Positions 16,781-26,684 of a stretch of 64,000 nt of DNA are shown here, piece by piece. The notes beneath the pieces are model-generated. The model saw nothing but the letters and a program-made list of their open reading frames with translations, ran no database searches and was not told the DNA's origin. The DNA is taken from positions 1 through 64,000 of the forward strand of contig CAZQFH010000014.1 of NCBI GenBank assembly GCA_964592595.1. The letters are read 5' to 3'. A program made the position numbers and the translations under genes. This stretch comes from UBA5536 sp964592595. Its GTDB lineage: Bacteria; Bacteroidota; Bacteroidia; Bacteroidales; F082. The number at the start of each line of letters is the position of its first letter. Within the stretch, counting starts at the first letter, position 1.

Positions 16781-17929
16781 ATGAAAATAGCAATTGAAGG
16801 TCAGCGCTTGTTTCGGGTAAAAAAACATGGGATGGATATGGTTGCCCTCGAGTTAATCAAAAACTTACAGCTTATAGATAAAAAGAATACCTATTACGTG
16901 TTTGTAAAACCAGATGAAGACAGCAGCTGCATACCCAAAACGGATAACTTCAATATTATTCCGCTCAAAGGTGGAGCTTATCCCATCTGGGAACAGAAAA
17001 CACTGCCAAATGCGGTGAAGCATTATGGCTGCGAACTTTTACATTGTACAAGCAATACCGCTCCTTTAAAATCACCTGTGCCTCTGATAATTACGCTTCA
17101 TGATATAATCTACCTCGAAAGTGTTAGCATTTTTAAAAAAGGCGGAACCTGGTATCAGAAACTTGGTAATATGTATAGGCGGTTTGTAGTGCCAAAAGTT
17201 GTAAAAAGCAGTGAAAAAATCATCACAGTATCAAATTTCGAGAAAAATAGAATTAAGGATTTCTTTGGATTTCCCGAATCTGATAACCGCCTGGTGGCTG
17301 TGTATAATGGTGTTAGTGAACACTTTAAGCCAGTAACAGATCAACAGGAGCTTGAGCGTGTTAAAGTTAAATATCAACTTCCTGATCAATTTTTATTTTT
17401 TCTTGGAAACACAGATCCTAAAAAGAACACTAAAGGGGTTTTAAAAGCATTTTCTGATTTTCTAAAAAATACAAGTGAGCCAATCAAACTCGTAATGCTT
17501 GATTATGACAAAGAAGCACTAAATACTTTACTCAATGAAATTGGAGACAAAAAACTCATCGACCATATACACCTTACAGGTTATGTTGTAAATACCGATT
17601 TGCCAGCTATTTACAGTCAGTGTCAATTGTTTTTATACCCTTCTTTGCGCGAAAGCTTTGGAATTCCAATGTTGGAGGCCATGCGCTGTGGTGTACCGGT
17701 GATTACTTCCAATACATCCAGCATGCCTGAAGTTGCAGGTGATGCAGCTTATTTTGTTGATCCTTGTAAACCTGAGGAGATAACACAAGGAATAGAAAAA
17801 TTATTATACGATAAAAGTTTACTTAATAACTTCATTCAGAAAGGATTTGATAGATCAGCCAGTTTTTCATGGAATTCAATGGCTAAAGAGGTTTTGAGTC
17901 TTTACGAACAGATTCTTAAAACGAATTAA
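16781..17929 (+). CDS. Glycosyltransferase family 4 (GT-B)
   Basis: A 382-residue retaining GT-B enzyme. The C-terminal donor domain shows FLGNTDPKKNTKGVLKAF, YPSLRESFGIPMLEAM with the E-x7-E motif and GVPVITSNTSSMPEVAGDAA, typical of GT4. The N-terminal acceptor domain has LHCTSNTAPL and ITLHDIIYLE, common in mannosyl- and rhamnosyl-type enzymes. It is co-directional with the other transferases, with 27 bases before it. Sugar specificity is not predictable. Confidence 0.87.
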   Translation: MKIAIEGQRLFRVKKHGMDMVALELIKNLQLIDKKNTYYVFVKPDEDSSCIPKTDNFNIIPLKGGAYPIWEQKTLPNAVKHYGCELLHCTSNTAPLKSPVPLIITLHDIIYLESVSIFKKGGTWYQKLGNMYRRFVVPKVVKSSEKIITVSNFEKNRIKDFFGFPESDNRLVAVYNGVSEHFKPVTDQQELERVKVKYQLPDQFLFFLGNTDPKKNTKGVLKAFSDFLKNTSEPIKLVMLDYDKEALNTLLNEIGDKKLIDHIHLTGYVVNTDLPAIYSQCQLFLYPSLRESFGIPMLEAMRCGVPVITSNTSSMPEVAGDAAYFVDPCKPEEITQGIEKLLYDKSLLNNFIQKGFDRSASFSWNSMAKEVLSLYEQILKTN

Positions 17930-17944
17930 CCAAAAACCAGTATT

Positions 17945-19147
17945 ATGATTAAAAACCGTGATTTTATCATTGTCGGATTACAAGCCCTCGACAGCCGAAT
18001 TGGTAGCAATTGTATCAATCTTGCTCATGAAATCGCCCGTCATAACAGGGTTTTATATGTTAATTATCCCCTTGATCGGTTGACAAAGATCAGGGAAAAG
18101 AACGATCTACTGATTCAAAAACGTAAAAGGATCAACAAAGGTGAAGAACCAGATTTGGTTCAAATCAACGAAAATATGTGGAATTTGTTCCCAAAAACTA
18201 CATTGGAATCAATCAGTCAACTACCTTTCGATGGTCTTTTTGATTTTTTCAATAGAATCAATAACAAACGTTTTGCTCGCGAAATCAAAAAGGCGATTAA
18301 TAAACTCGGCTTCTCCAATTATTTTATTTTCAACGACAGCGATATGTTTCGCAGCTTTTATTTAAAAGAACTGCTTCAACCTGAACTGTATATCTATTAC
18401 ACCCGTGATAATTTAATCGCAGTTGATTTTTGGAAAAAGCAAGGAATCCGAATTGAAGCAGCCTTGATGCAAAAATCAGATTTGGTTGTTGCTAATTCAA
18501 CTTATCTGGCAGAGCATGCTGCACAATTTAATCCACATGCTTACTATGTTGGACAGGGTTGCGATGTAAGCTTATTCGACGAAAAACTGGTTAAGGAAAT
18601 GCCAGCAGATCTTAAACCAATTCCTAAGCCCATAATTGGCTATATTGGAGCTTTGTTTTCATTACGTTTGGATATTGAAGTGCTGGAATATCTTGCTACC
18701 CAGCGAAAAGATTGGTCAATAGTACTTGTTGGCCCCGAAGATGAAGCATTTAAATCCAGTAAACTACATCAAATGGACAATGTACATTTTCTGGGTTCAA
18801 AACCGATGGAGCAGCTCCCCTCCTACCTTAATTTCTTTGATGTAGCACTTAACCCTCAGAAGCTGAATGAAGTAACCATTGGTAACTATCCTCGCAAAAT
18901 AGACGAATACCTGGCGATGGGCAAACCGACTGTAGCTACAAAAACAAAAGCAATGGAAGTATTTGAGGATCATACCTATCTGGCTGTTAACAAGGAAGAT
19001 TATCTTCAACTCGTCGAAAAAGCACGCAAAGAAAATTCTCCTGAAAAAGCTTCAGAAAGAAGTCAATTTGCGCGTAGTCATACCTGGGAAAACAATGTTG
19101 CTGCAATTTACGAACGTATGCTGCAGTTAATGCAAAGTCCTCACTAA
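17945..19147 (+). CDS. Glycosyltransferase (GT-B, GT1/GT4-like)
   Basis: A 400-residue putative GT-B glycosyltransferase. The start FIIVGLQALDSRIGSNC and the central VVANSTYLAEHA, YVGQGCDVSLFDE and IGYIGALFSLRLDIE follow the pattern of EPS glycosyltransferases that scan the two Rossmann domains. The C-terminal LNEVTIGNYPRKIDEYLAMG then GKPTVATKTKAME corresponds to the donor site, although the usual E-x7-E is weak (KIDEYLAMG). It lies 15 bases after the previous transferase. Function by family and context. Confidence 0.78.
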   Translation: MIKNRDFIIVGLQALDSRIGSNCINLAHEIARHNRVLYVNYPLDRLTKIREKNDLLIQKRKRINKGEEPDLVQINENMWNLFPKTTLESISQLPFDGLFDFFNRINNKRFAREIKKAINKLGFSNYFIFNDSDMFRSFYLKELLQPELYIYYTRDNLIAVDFWKKQGIRIEAALMQKSDLVVANSTYLAEHAAQFNPHAYYVGQGCDVSLFDEKLVKEMPADLKPIPKPIIGYIGALFSLRLDIEVLEYLATQRKDWSIVLVGPEDEAFKSSKLHQMDNVHFLGSKPMEQLPSYLNFFDVALNPQKLNEVTIGNYPRKIDEYLAMGKPTVATKTKAMEVFEDHTYLAVNKEDYLQLVEKARKENSPEKASERSQFARSHTWENNVAAIYERMLQLMQSPH

Positions 19148-19172
19148 TAAATAATTAAAAACCAAAAGCAAA

Positions 19173-19793
19173 ATGGCTATCGTTGAAAAAATCAAATCCA
19201 ATCCCAGATTAAAAAAGCTGGTGCTATGGATGCTCATGCCTAAAAATCAAGCGCGGCCAAGATTGTGGGTAAAGTTGTTTCTTAATCCGCTAAAGCACCA
19301 CAAGGGCAAAGGTTCTTTAGTGAGGAGAAGAACAAGAATGGACGTGCTTCCTTTCAACTTTTTTTCAATGGGAGTGAATTCGACCATTGAAGATTTTGCA
19401 ACAGTGAATAATGGCGTAGGCCCGGTAATTATTGGAGACCGCACTCGAATCGGACTTGGATGCGTCCTGATAGGTCCTGTAACGGTTGGCAACGATGTGA
19501 TGTTTGCCCAAAATATTGTGGTTTCAGGGCTTAACCATGGTTATCAAGACATTAACACTCCTCCAAGTTTGCAGCCTGTCGAAACCAAACCAATCAACAT
19601 TGGTGATGACGTGTGGATTGGCGCCAATGCTGTAATTACGGCCGGTGTTACCATCGGGAAACATGCCGTAGTTGCTGCCGGAAGTGTCGTTACCAAAGAT
19701 GTTCCGGATTTCTCCATAGCAGCAGGAAATCCAGCTCGCATTCTTAAAAAGTATAATCCTGAAACAAAACAATGGGAAAGGCTTAAACCATAA
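19173..19793 (+). CDS. Hexapeptide-repeat O-acyltransferase (WcaF/LbH type)
   Basis: A 206-residue left-handed parallel beta-helix acyltransferase. It has several hexapeptide coils (VIIGDRTRIGLGCVLIGPV, INIGDDVWIGANAVITAGV, TIGKHAVVAAGSVV) and the conserved GLNHGY loop, whose His is the usual catalytic base. The C-terminal AAGNPARILKKY is the standard ending of the maltose/galactoside acetyltransferase-like clan. It probably acetylates a sugar of the EPS repeat unit using an acyl-CoA donor. Confidence 0.85.
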   Translation: MAIVEKIKSNPRLKKLVLWMLMPKNQARPRLWVKLFLNPLKHHKGKGSLVRRRTRMDVLPFNFFSMGVNSTIEDFATVNNGVGPVIIGDRTRIGLGCVLIGPVTVGNDVMFAQNIVVSGLNHGYQDINTPPSLQPVETKPINIGDDVWIGANAVITAGVTIGKHAVVAAGSVVTKDVPDFSIAAGNPARILKKYNPETKQWERLKP

Positions 19794-19823
19794 ATAATTC
19801 AACCATAAATTTAAATACACAAA

Positions 19824-20630
19824 ATGCATAAACTCATTACCTTTCTTCGATACCTCAAAGATTATCTCCAATATGGGCAAATACTGCTTGTATTTGCCTC
19901 CATCATATATTTGTTAACAGGAAAAGCCTACCCCAGAACACGCATTTTCAGAGGTAAACTGGGGATTTTTCTTCACCGTAAAGGTTCACTCGATTTTCAA
20001 TTCGGGAACTATGCATACGAATGGGGTGTTAAACAGTTTTTCTTAAAACACTACGCTCATTATCAAACATTTATAGATGTTGGAGCAAATATGGGAACTT
20101 ATACGATAATGTTTGCCAAAAGGGGTTTAAATACAATTTCTTTCGAGCCTTCCAAGGGAAATTATAAAGCCTTGCAAATCAATATTATGTTAAATAACTT
20201 AGAAAAAAAAGTTACTAGTTTCAATATTGGGTTAGATAACACTGATCGTAAGGCAAGTTTTGTATATGATCCTGTAAATACTGGCGCCTCGCACCTAAGT
20301 GCCGCTCATTTCTATGATCCGGTGACCGACAAAAGGGGTGAAATAACAGAAGTTCAGCTGGTTATGCTGGATCATTATCAGCATAAACTTCCCATCAAAC
20401 CAGAAGATGCCATTTTGATGAAAATTGATGTGGAAGGAATGGAAGAAGATGTAATCAGAGGAGCAACAGCGTTTATTCAAAATCGCAAAGCGCTGCTGAT
20501 TGTTATGGAAAGTGTTCATTCTGGAGAAGAAAAACTCAGATCTGTGCTTTCAGAAATAGCTGAATTCGAATTTCTTGAAGTAGATTCCCTCAATTTTGCT
20601 GCAAAGAAAATTAAAAACCATCAATTGTAA
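19824..20630 (+). CDS. FkbM family methyltransferase
   Basis: A 268-residue SAM-dependent methyltransferase. The FkbM pattern is clear: TFIDVGANMGTYTIMFAK as the SAM-binding motif I, FEPSKGNYKAL, MLNNL and LMKIDVEGMEEDVIRGA. FkbM enzymes methylate hydroxyls on sugars or polyketides; here an O-methyl group on the EPS repeat unit is likely. An N-terminal hydrophobic stretch (YGQILLVFASIIYLLTG) may attach it to the membrane. It sits between the acyltransferase and another glycosyltransferase. Confidence 0.83.
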   Translation: MHKLITFLRYLKDYLQYGQILLVFASIIYLLTGKAYPRTRIFRGKLGIFLHRKGSLDFQFGNYAYEWGVKQFFLKHYAHYQTFIDVGANMGTYTIMFAKRGLNTISFEPSKGNYKALQINIMLNNLEKKVTSFNIGLDNTDRKASFVYDPVNTGASHLSAAHFYDPVTDKRGEITEVQLVMLDHYQHKLPIKPEDAILMKIDVEGMEEDVIRGATAFIQNRKALLIVMESVHSGEEKLRSVLSEIAEFEFLEVDSLNFAAKKIKNHQL

Positions 20631-20636
20631 ATCATC

Positions 20637-21827
20637 ATGATAACACTAAAAGTAATTTTCTGGATTTTGCTTTTTCTGGTTTTTTATACGTATCTCGGAT
20701 ATGGCCTTCTCCTTTTTTTTATGGTGAGACTAAAAAGGATTTTTAAGGGTAAAAAATTAGTGAACAAAGACTATGAGCCAGAAGTTACACTATTTGTTGC
20801 AGCATATAATGAGAAGGATTATGTGGATACAAAAGTTAGCAATGGTTTTGAACTTGATTACCCGCAAAATAAAGTAAAACAGGTCTGGGTAACAGACGGA
20901 TCAGATGACAGCACTCCTGATCTATTGAAAAAATATGCGGATAAAGGTGTTGAAGTCTATCATGAAAACGCCAGAGGAGGTAAAATTGGTGCGATGAATC
21001 GCGGAATGCAATTCGTAAAATCGCCGATTGTTATCTTCTCAGATGGAAACACAATTCTGGGAAAAGAATCGGTAAGAAGAATTGTAAACCTTTTTGGTGA
21101 TCCAAAAGTTGGCTGTGTTTCGGGCGAAAAAAGAATTTTCAGCAAGGAAAAAGATACTGCAGCCGGAACAGAAGGCATTTATTGGAAATACGAATCTACC
21201 CTAAAAAAATGGGATGCAGAACTGTATTCTGTTGTCGGAGCAGCTGGCGAGCTATTTGCCATCAGAACAGATTTATTTCAGGAGGTGGAGAAAGATACGC
21301 TTCTCGATGATTTTATCATTTCACTGCGCGTAGCGATGAAAGGTTATACGATTCAGTACGACCCGGAGGCATATGCCATCGAAACTGCATCGGCAAACGT
21401 GAAAGAAGAGTTGAAAAGGAAAGTTCGAATTGCTGCTGGAGGCATTCAGTCTATCATCAGGCTCAGCCCATTGCTCAATATTTTTAAATATGGAATGCTA
21501 TCCTTCCAATATATCTCGCATCGCGTTTTGAGGTGGACTGTGGCTCCTCTATCTCTACCTTTTATATTGATTATCAATGCAGTAATTGCATTTTTAGAAG
21601 GTTTTGATAATTTTTCAAATGCCTATGTACTCTTATTTTACGCTCAACTTCTGTTTTATATCTTAGCTTTGACAGGCTGGTATCTTGAAAATAAAGCCAT
21701 AAAAATCAAAGCACTTTTTGTTCCATACTATTTCTTTATCATGAACTACGCTGTATTGATGGGAATGAAACGCTATTTTAAAGGAAGTCAAAGTGTAAAC
21801 TGGGAAAGAGCAAAACGAGGACAATAA
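20637..21827 (+). CDS. Membrane glycosyltransferase family 2
   Basis: A 396-residue inner-membrane GT2 with one N-terminal helix (about 3-30), a cytoplasmic GT-A domain and C-terminal helices. Motifs are VTLFVAAYNEKDYV, VTDGSDDSTPD, FSDGNTIL (DxD-like), LDDFIISLRV (catalytic D-D) and KRKVRIAAGG, equivalent to the QxxRW region. It is closer to the cellulose-synthase/IcaA-like branch than the A/B module and may be processive. Its stop codon shares one base with the next ATG (TAATG), so the next gene is coupled. Confidence 0.83.
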   Translation: MITLKVIFWILLFLVFYTYLGYGLLLFFMVRLKRIFKGKKLVNKDYEPEVTLFVAAYNEKDYVDTKVSNGFELDYPQNKVKQVWVTDGSDDSTPDLLKKYADKGVEVYHENARGGKIGAMNRGMQFVKSPIVIFSDGNTILGKESVRRIVNLFGDPKVGCVSGEKRIFSKEKDTAAGTEGIYWKYESTLKKWDAELYSVVGAAGELFAIRTDLFQEVEKDTLLDDFIISLRVAMKGYTIQYDPEAYAIETASANVKEELKRKVRIAAGGIQSIIRLSPLLNIFKYGMLSFQYISHRVLRWTVAPLSLPFILIINAVIAFLEGFDNFSNAYVLLFYAQLLFYILALTGWYLENKAIKIKALFVPYYFFIMNYAVLMGMKRYFKGSQSVNWERAKRGQ

Positions 21828-23464
21828 TGATAAAAAACTTTTCTTTGATATCAGCTTTAAACCTACTGCTTTTCTTTAGCACTAATATTTCATTGGGCCA
21901 AAACTGTAATCATCTCATTAGCAGGAGTCAAACTGTGGTGGATGGAGCTGACATTCAACCTGGTGATACAATCTGCCTCGAAAATGGAAGTCGGTCTTAT
22001 CTGCTTTTTAGAAATTTGATTGGAACCGCATCACTTCCGATTGTTATTGTGAATCAAGGGAATGTGATTATTGATACCGATCATTTTTATGGTATCAAAA
22101 CATCAAATTGCCAATACCTGAAAATTATCGGAAGCCGACCAAATACAAATTCGTATGGCATTAAAATACAACGTGTTGGTAATGGATCTGGAATCACACT
22201 GGACGATTTAAGCTCCGATGTTGAATTGTCAGGAATTGAAATAGCTCATACTGCATTTGCCGGAATTTATGCTAAAACTGATCCTGATTGCAGCTTTGAA
22301 GCCACCAGAGAAAAATTTACTTTTTATAATCTGGAAATCCATGATTGCTATTTACACGACATCGGAGACGAAGGTTTTTACATCGGCAGTTCAAAATATA
22401 CCGGCCAATACCTACCTGACTGCGACACAACAGTTCTGCCACATTTAATGTATAATGTATATATCTACAATAATTTGATCGAAGATACCGGCTGGGATGG
22501 ATTGCAAGTGAGTAGTGCTGTTGGTGACTGTAGAATTTTTAATAACCGAATTTTCAGAGATTCTTACAAAGAAACCGTCTTCCAAATGTCAGGCATTTTA
22601 ATAGGTGGCGGATCCGAATGCGATTGTTACAATAATCAGATCTTTGATGGAAAAGGAGATGGAATAGATATGTTTGGCCAGGGTGATAGTCGCATTTTTA
22701 ATAACCTTATTGTCAGGGCTGGAAAAAGTTTTAAACCAGGAAATCCAGATGAATCAAGGCACGGAATTTTTATTGGAAATCCGCCAGATAACAGCTTATC
22801 AAACCTTGAAATATTGCACAACACCATTATTGATCCAAAAACTACAGGGATCAGGTATTTTAACTCCTTTACAAGTTTTAACACAATTGCTAACAATCTA
22901 ATTACCAGACCTGGAGCTTATGAGCAAATTGGAAACAATGCCTATTTTAATCATAACCTAACTGCAAATTTATATGCTTTAACAGGAAATTTATTTACGC
23001 AATCAATTGATTATGTAAACTTTATAAACTTCTCTGATGATAATTTTGACCTTCAGGCAAACTCTCCTGCCATAAATCGCGCTACTGATTTGGGTTATAG
23101 CGGCATCTTATTCGACCTACAAAATCGGCCTCGCCCGCATAATCAAGGATATGATCAGGGAGCCTTTGAATGTCAGGAAATTAATGCTTCAATTATCCAA
23201 TTAGAAAGAGCGAACGCTAAACCTTATGTGTTTGGTTTTCAGACTGAAAGTAAAACATTGTTGCTGTCTTTCAAGGAATCCATCCCACATTTATCGCTTA
23301 ATATTTTTGATTTGACAGGTAAATCTTTGATTCAAACCCAAATCCAAAGTCAGCGAGCGTTAGACCATAAAATTTTAGTGTCAGAATTAAAGTCTGGTTT
23401 TTATATACTGGTTATTAAAGGCTTTAACATTGATTATACGGAAAGATTTAGCATCACCAAGTAA
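21827..23464 (+). CDS. Secreted right-handed beta-helix protein with T9SS sorting domain
   Basis: A 545-residue exported protein with an N-terminal signal peptide (about 1-24, ending LGQ), repeated short beta-strand rungs such as YNVYIYNNLIEDTGWDG, FNNRIF, CYNNQIFDG, IFNNLIVRA and ILHNTIID (parallel beta-helix, as in polysaccharide lyases and epimerases), then a type A C-terminal sorting domain (about 465-545) ending in ELKSGFYILVIKG and FSITK. It should be carried across the outer membrane by the type IX system. Being coupled to a glycosyltransferase within the EPS operon, it may trim, modify or hold the polymer. No catalytic residues could be assigned. Confidence 0.82.
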   Translation: MIKNFSLISALNLLLFFSTNISLGQNCNHLISRSQTVVDGADIQPGDTICLENGSRSYLLFRNLIGTASLPIVIVNQGNVIIDTDHFYGIKTSNCQYLKIIGSRPNTNSYGIKIQRVGNGSGITLDDLSSDVELSGIEIAHTAFAGIYAKTDPDCSFEATREKFTFYNLEIHDCYLHDIGDEGFYIGSSKYTGQYLPDCDTTVLPHLMYNVYIYNNLIEDTGWDGLQVSSAVGDCRIFNNRIFRDSYKETVFQMSGILIGGGSECDCYNNQIFDGKGDGIDMFGQGDSRIFNNLIVRAGKSFKPGNPDESRHGIFIGNPPDNSLSNLEILHNTIIDPKTTGIRYFNSFTSFNTIANNLITRPGAYEQIGNNAYFNHNLTANLYALTGNLFTQSIDYVNFINFSDDNFDLQANSPAINRATDLGYSGILFDLQNRPRPHNQGYDQGAFECQEINASIIQLERANAKPYVFGFQTESKTLLLSFKESIPHLSLNIFDLTGKSLIQTQIQSQRALDHKILVSELKSGFYILVIKGFNIDYTERFSITK

Positions 23465-23475
23465 AACGACTCACC

Positions 23476-24276
23476 ATGCAACTAAAAAAAATTATTCCGC
23501 TTGGATTAGGTATTTTACTGCGAAAAAACTACCTCTCCATAAAAGGTTTGGCCTATCGTGGTAATCAATTCTACTGCCCTTTTTGTGATGCAGGCTTTAA
23601 AGATTTTCTGGATGGGGGCTCAGCAATAGCTATCAACGAAAAACTGGAAGTTATCGGAGCAGGAAAACGCCCCAAAACAATTTGTCCGGGTTGTCATTCC
23701 AATGATCGTGAAAGACTCTTGCATTGGCTTTTCGAAAATCGTTTCCCGATATCAAGCTCTGATAAAATTCTGCATATTGCTCCAGAACCATCTTTAGGGC
23801 GCTATCTGCAAGCGAAAAGTCCTAAGGGGTATATTTCCGGCGTTAAATATTATGAGGGCTTTTATTACCCGCCAGGCGTGAAGCTAATGGATTTGCTTAA
23901 ACTTCCTTTTGAAAATAATCAATTTGATTGGGTTATTTGTAACCACGTTTTGGAGCACATTCCTGATGATCACGCAGCCATGAAAGCTATTTTTGATGTT
24001 CTGAAAAAAGGCGGAAAAGCAATTCTGCAAGTGCCCTGGTCTCCCCTTCTTGACCATACAAAAGAAGATTTTAATATTCAGGATCCTAAAGAACGGGAAG
24101 CAGCTTTTGGTCAGTTCGACCATGTTAGAATTTACGGTAAAGATTATACAACCAAACTTAGAAATGCTGGTTTTCAAAATAATAAGATTGAATTTAAAGA
24201 CCTGGATATTTCAGAAAATGACATTCAGAAGATGCAACTTAACAAGAAAGAATGTATCTTTATTGTTGCAAAATAA
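23476..24276 (+). CDS. SAM-dependent methyltransferase with N-terminal zinc-ribbon-like motif
   Basis: A 266-residue class I methyltransferase (Methyltransf_11-like). Residues 33-36 (CPFC) and 74-77 (CPGC) form a zinc-ribbon-like pair. The catalytic half has DKILHIAPEPSLGRYL at motif I, VKYYEGFYYPPGV, FDWVICNHVLEHIPDDHAAM and LKKGGKAILQVPW. Motif I lacks the usual GxGxG, yet the downstream motifs are conserved, so activity is likely but unproven. It ends 10 bases before the hybrid kinase. Many EPS loci carry this type; the acceptor is unknown. Confidence 0.8.
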   Translation: MQLKKIIPLGLGILLRKNYLSIKGLAYRGNQFYCPFCDAGFKDFLDGGSAIAINEKLEVIGAGKRPKTICPGCHSNDRERLLHWLFENRFPISSSDKILHIAPEPSLGRYLQAKSPKGYISGVKYYEGFYYPPGVKLMDLLKLPFENNQFDWVICNHVLEHIPDDHAAMKAIFDVLKKGGKAILQVPWSPLLDHTKEDFNIQDPKEREAAFGQFDHVRIYGKDYTTKLRNAGFQNNKIEFKDLDISENDIQKMQLNKKECIFIVAK

Positions 24277-24286
24277 GGGTTTAGTT

Positions 24287-26611
24287 ATGAGGTTCAAATT
24301 GCTCCACAAAACTATTTTATTCTTTTTTTTCGTACTCGCCTGCTGTTATCTTTTTATTTCAGGTCAAAAAATCTTTGCAGCACAAAACGAATTTCCATCC
24401 GAATCGCTTGCCAGAGATATTCAACTTATATCGCAAGCACTTTCAGACACTTCCAAATTGCAAAAAGAAGATTTTGTTAATAAAACGCTCTCTATCTGTA
24501 AAACACTTATAAATTGGGAATTATATGATTTAGCTACTGACTTTCTTGATTTAACAACTGACCGCTATAATATAATTGCAAACAATGAAAACAAGTTAGA
24601 ATTTAAACAGTTACAAATAATTGCCAGCGAAAACCTGACCGCTTTAGATAAGCTCAAAAACTACCTGGTGCTCGCTGAATCACTTGATAACGATTTACAC
24701 CTACAGTTTGGCTATGCATTAATTATAAACTATTACCGAGAAAGGAATGAAGAATTAAAAGCATTACTCTATTACAATGCTGCAAAACCCTGGATTGAGA
24801 ATCAAACTGCTGCTTTACCACTATTACTTGAATCTGGAGCCTTATCAAATTTACCTGAAACTTCAGCATTAGATTCCTTATGGACAAAAAGCTTAAAACA
24901 AAGTGTTAACAATCCGGAAAATATTTGGTTCCTCGAAAAATATTTAATTGACGAAAAAACAATCGATTTAAGTTTTATTGAACTGTTGATCAATGATTTA
25001 AATATATTTTCTAAACCTATTGTTAAAGCATTGGTATGGCAGAGGCATGCCCAATTAATAATCACCAAAGATTCGATTCGAGCCTTTAATAGTTTTTTAA
25101 CTGCCTTTGATTACTTTCAACAGGCTGATTTGTTAAAACAATTGTATGCCAATGATTTAAATGCTCATTTGATAAATTTGAATTCTCAATCACAATCTGA
25201 ATCGCCTACTAGTTTAATTGACTGGAGAAGTCTTATTGCAGCTTTTTTAGTTCTTTTAAGTTTAGCTTTCATTTGGAGATTTATCGAGTGGAAAAGAAAA
25301 TCCAAAAAGATAATTACAGATACATCTACTGCTATTACTGAAACAAAATTAAAGCTCCAAATAGCTAATGATCAGGTTGATGAACGTGTACGATCGCGTG
25401 AAGAAGCAATACAGTCTGAGATTAAAGAAAGCGAAAACCTGGATAAAATCCTAAAAATCACACTAAAAAATGCTGAAGAGGCAAATTATCAAAAGAACGC
25501 ATTTATGGCTAATATGAGCCACGAAATCAGAACACCTTTAAACGGCATATTAGGATTTTCCAGTTTACTTGGTATTGAGCTTGCAAAAATTGATGAACCT
25601 GAGCTTTTCGAATACGCAAACAGTATTCAAAAAAGTGGTGATAAATTACTTCATCTTCTTAATAACATTATAGATATCAGTAGGTTACAAGCTAATGATT
25701 TTGCTTTAAAAAAACAAAAAATTTCGCTTAAAGAAGTTACGGAAGAAATTCTACTTAAGAATAAGTCCAGAGCCTTAGATAAAGGACTTATTTTTTTAAA
25801 CGAAACAACAGAAGATATTTGGATAGAAACAGACAAACCTGTATTTAAGCGTATTTTAAGTGAAATTGTTGACAACAGTATTAAATACACTATCAAAGGA
25901 TATATCAAGCTTTTAGCTGAAAAATCTCGTACTGAGGAAAGTGTAAAAATTATATTAACTGATACCGGACAAGGAATCGATAGCAGTTATTTAGAAGCAA
26001 TTTTTGAGCCATACAGGCAAGATAAACAAGGTTATTCCAGGCAATATCAAGGAGCTGGTTTAGGACTTCCTCTTGCAAAAAATATGACTGAACTTCTTGG
26101 TGGCCAATTTATTATATCTTCCGAAAAAGCGCGTGGAACTACAATTACACTTAACTTGCCTTTTAGTCTTCAACCAGGTAAATATGATATTCTTAATGAA
26201 AACAAAAAGAAAAGTATTAAAAGACTAAAGATCTCGCCAAACCCAAATATCTTGTTAGTTGAGGATGACCAGACTAATAAAATTGTCATAACCAAGTTTC
26301 TTGAAAAATACGGGTTTGTTTCGCAAGCAATGAATGGAGAAGCAGCCATTCAAGCGATTAAGCAATCTATTGAAGGTCATAAGATTTTTGACGTAATTAT
26401 GATGGATATTAATTTGCCTGCACCTTGGGACGGAATTAAATTGATGAATTTTATTTGCGAGAAATATCCTGATTATAGAAATGTTCCTTTCGTGGCACAA
26501 ACTGCTTATGGTATGTCGGGTGATGAGCTGCGATTCCTTGAAGCCGGATTTGATGCATACATTGCAAAACCCATAACAATGGAACAAATAAAAAACATCT
26601 TTGCATATTGA
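24287..26611 (+). CDS. Hybrid sensor histidine kinase with C-terminal receiver
   Basis: A 775-residue membrane kinase with an N-terminal hydrophobic signal/TM (about 11-28), a periplasmic helical sensor domain (about 31-310, perhaps TPR-like), TM2 (about 314-332) and a coiled coil. HisKA follows with His412 in MSHEIRTPLNGILGF, then the ATPase domain with DNSIKYT (near 529), DTGQGID and GAGLGLPLAK, and a receiver with Asp707 in IMMDINLPAP and Lys in AKPIT. Upstream in-frame codons extend into the previous gene, but ATG 24287 gives a proper signal sequence. The last strictly co-directional gene of the EPS locus, it could signal to the receivers at 4160 and 27007 (inference). Confidence 0.9.
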   Translation: MRFKLLHKTILFFFFVLACCYLFISGQKIFAAQNEFPSESLARDIQLISQALSDTSKLQKEDFVNKTLSICKTLINWELYDLATDFLDLTTDRYNIIANNENKLEFKQLQIIASENLTALDKLKNYLVLAESLDNDLHLQFGYALIINYYRERNEELKALLYYNAAKPWIENQTAALPLLLESGALSNLPETSALDSLWTKSLKQSVNNPENIWFLEKYLIDEKTIDLSFIELLINDLNIFSKPIVKALVWQRHAQLIITKDSIRAFNSFLTAFDYFQQADLLKQLYANDLNAHLINLNSQSQSESPTSLIDWRSLIAAFLVLLSLAFIWRFIEWKRKSKKIITDTSTAITETKLKLQIANDQVDERVRSREEAIQSEIKESENLDKILKITLKNAEEANYQKNAFMANMSHEIRTPLNGILGFSSLLGIELAKIDEPELFEYANSIQKSGDKLLHLLNNIIDISRLQANDFALKKQKISLKEVTEEILLKNKSRALDKGLIFLNETTEDIWIETDKPVFKRILSEIVDNSIKYTIKGYIKLLAEKSRTEESVKIILTDTGQGIDSSYLEAIFEPYRQDKQGYSRQYQGAGLGLPLAKNMTELLGGQFIISSEKARGTTITLNLPFSLQPGKYDILNENKKKSIKRLKISPNPNILLVEDDQTNKIVITKFLEKYGFVSQAMNGEAAIQAIKQSIEGHKIFDVIMMDINLPAPWDGIKLMNFICEKYPDYRNVPFVAQTAYGMSGDELRFLEAGFDAYIAKPITMEQIKNIFAY

Positions 26612-26684
26612 TTAGATTATCTGGCAGAGCTCAGAATTAACACGAAAATGGTATAATCCTAAACAGTTGTGCTCTTTATACATA

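Noticed and set aside
24050..24286. In-frame 79-residue extension of the hybrid kinase into the methyltransferase gene
   Set aside because: It lies fully inside the methyltransferase frame and would bury the signal sequence; ATG 24287 fits better.
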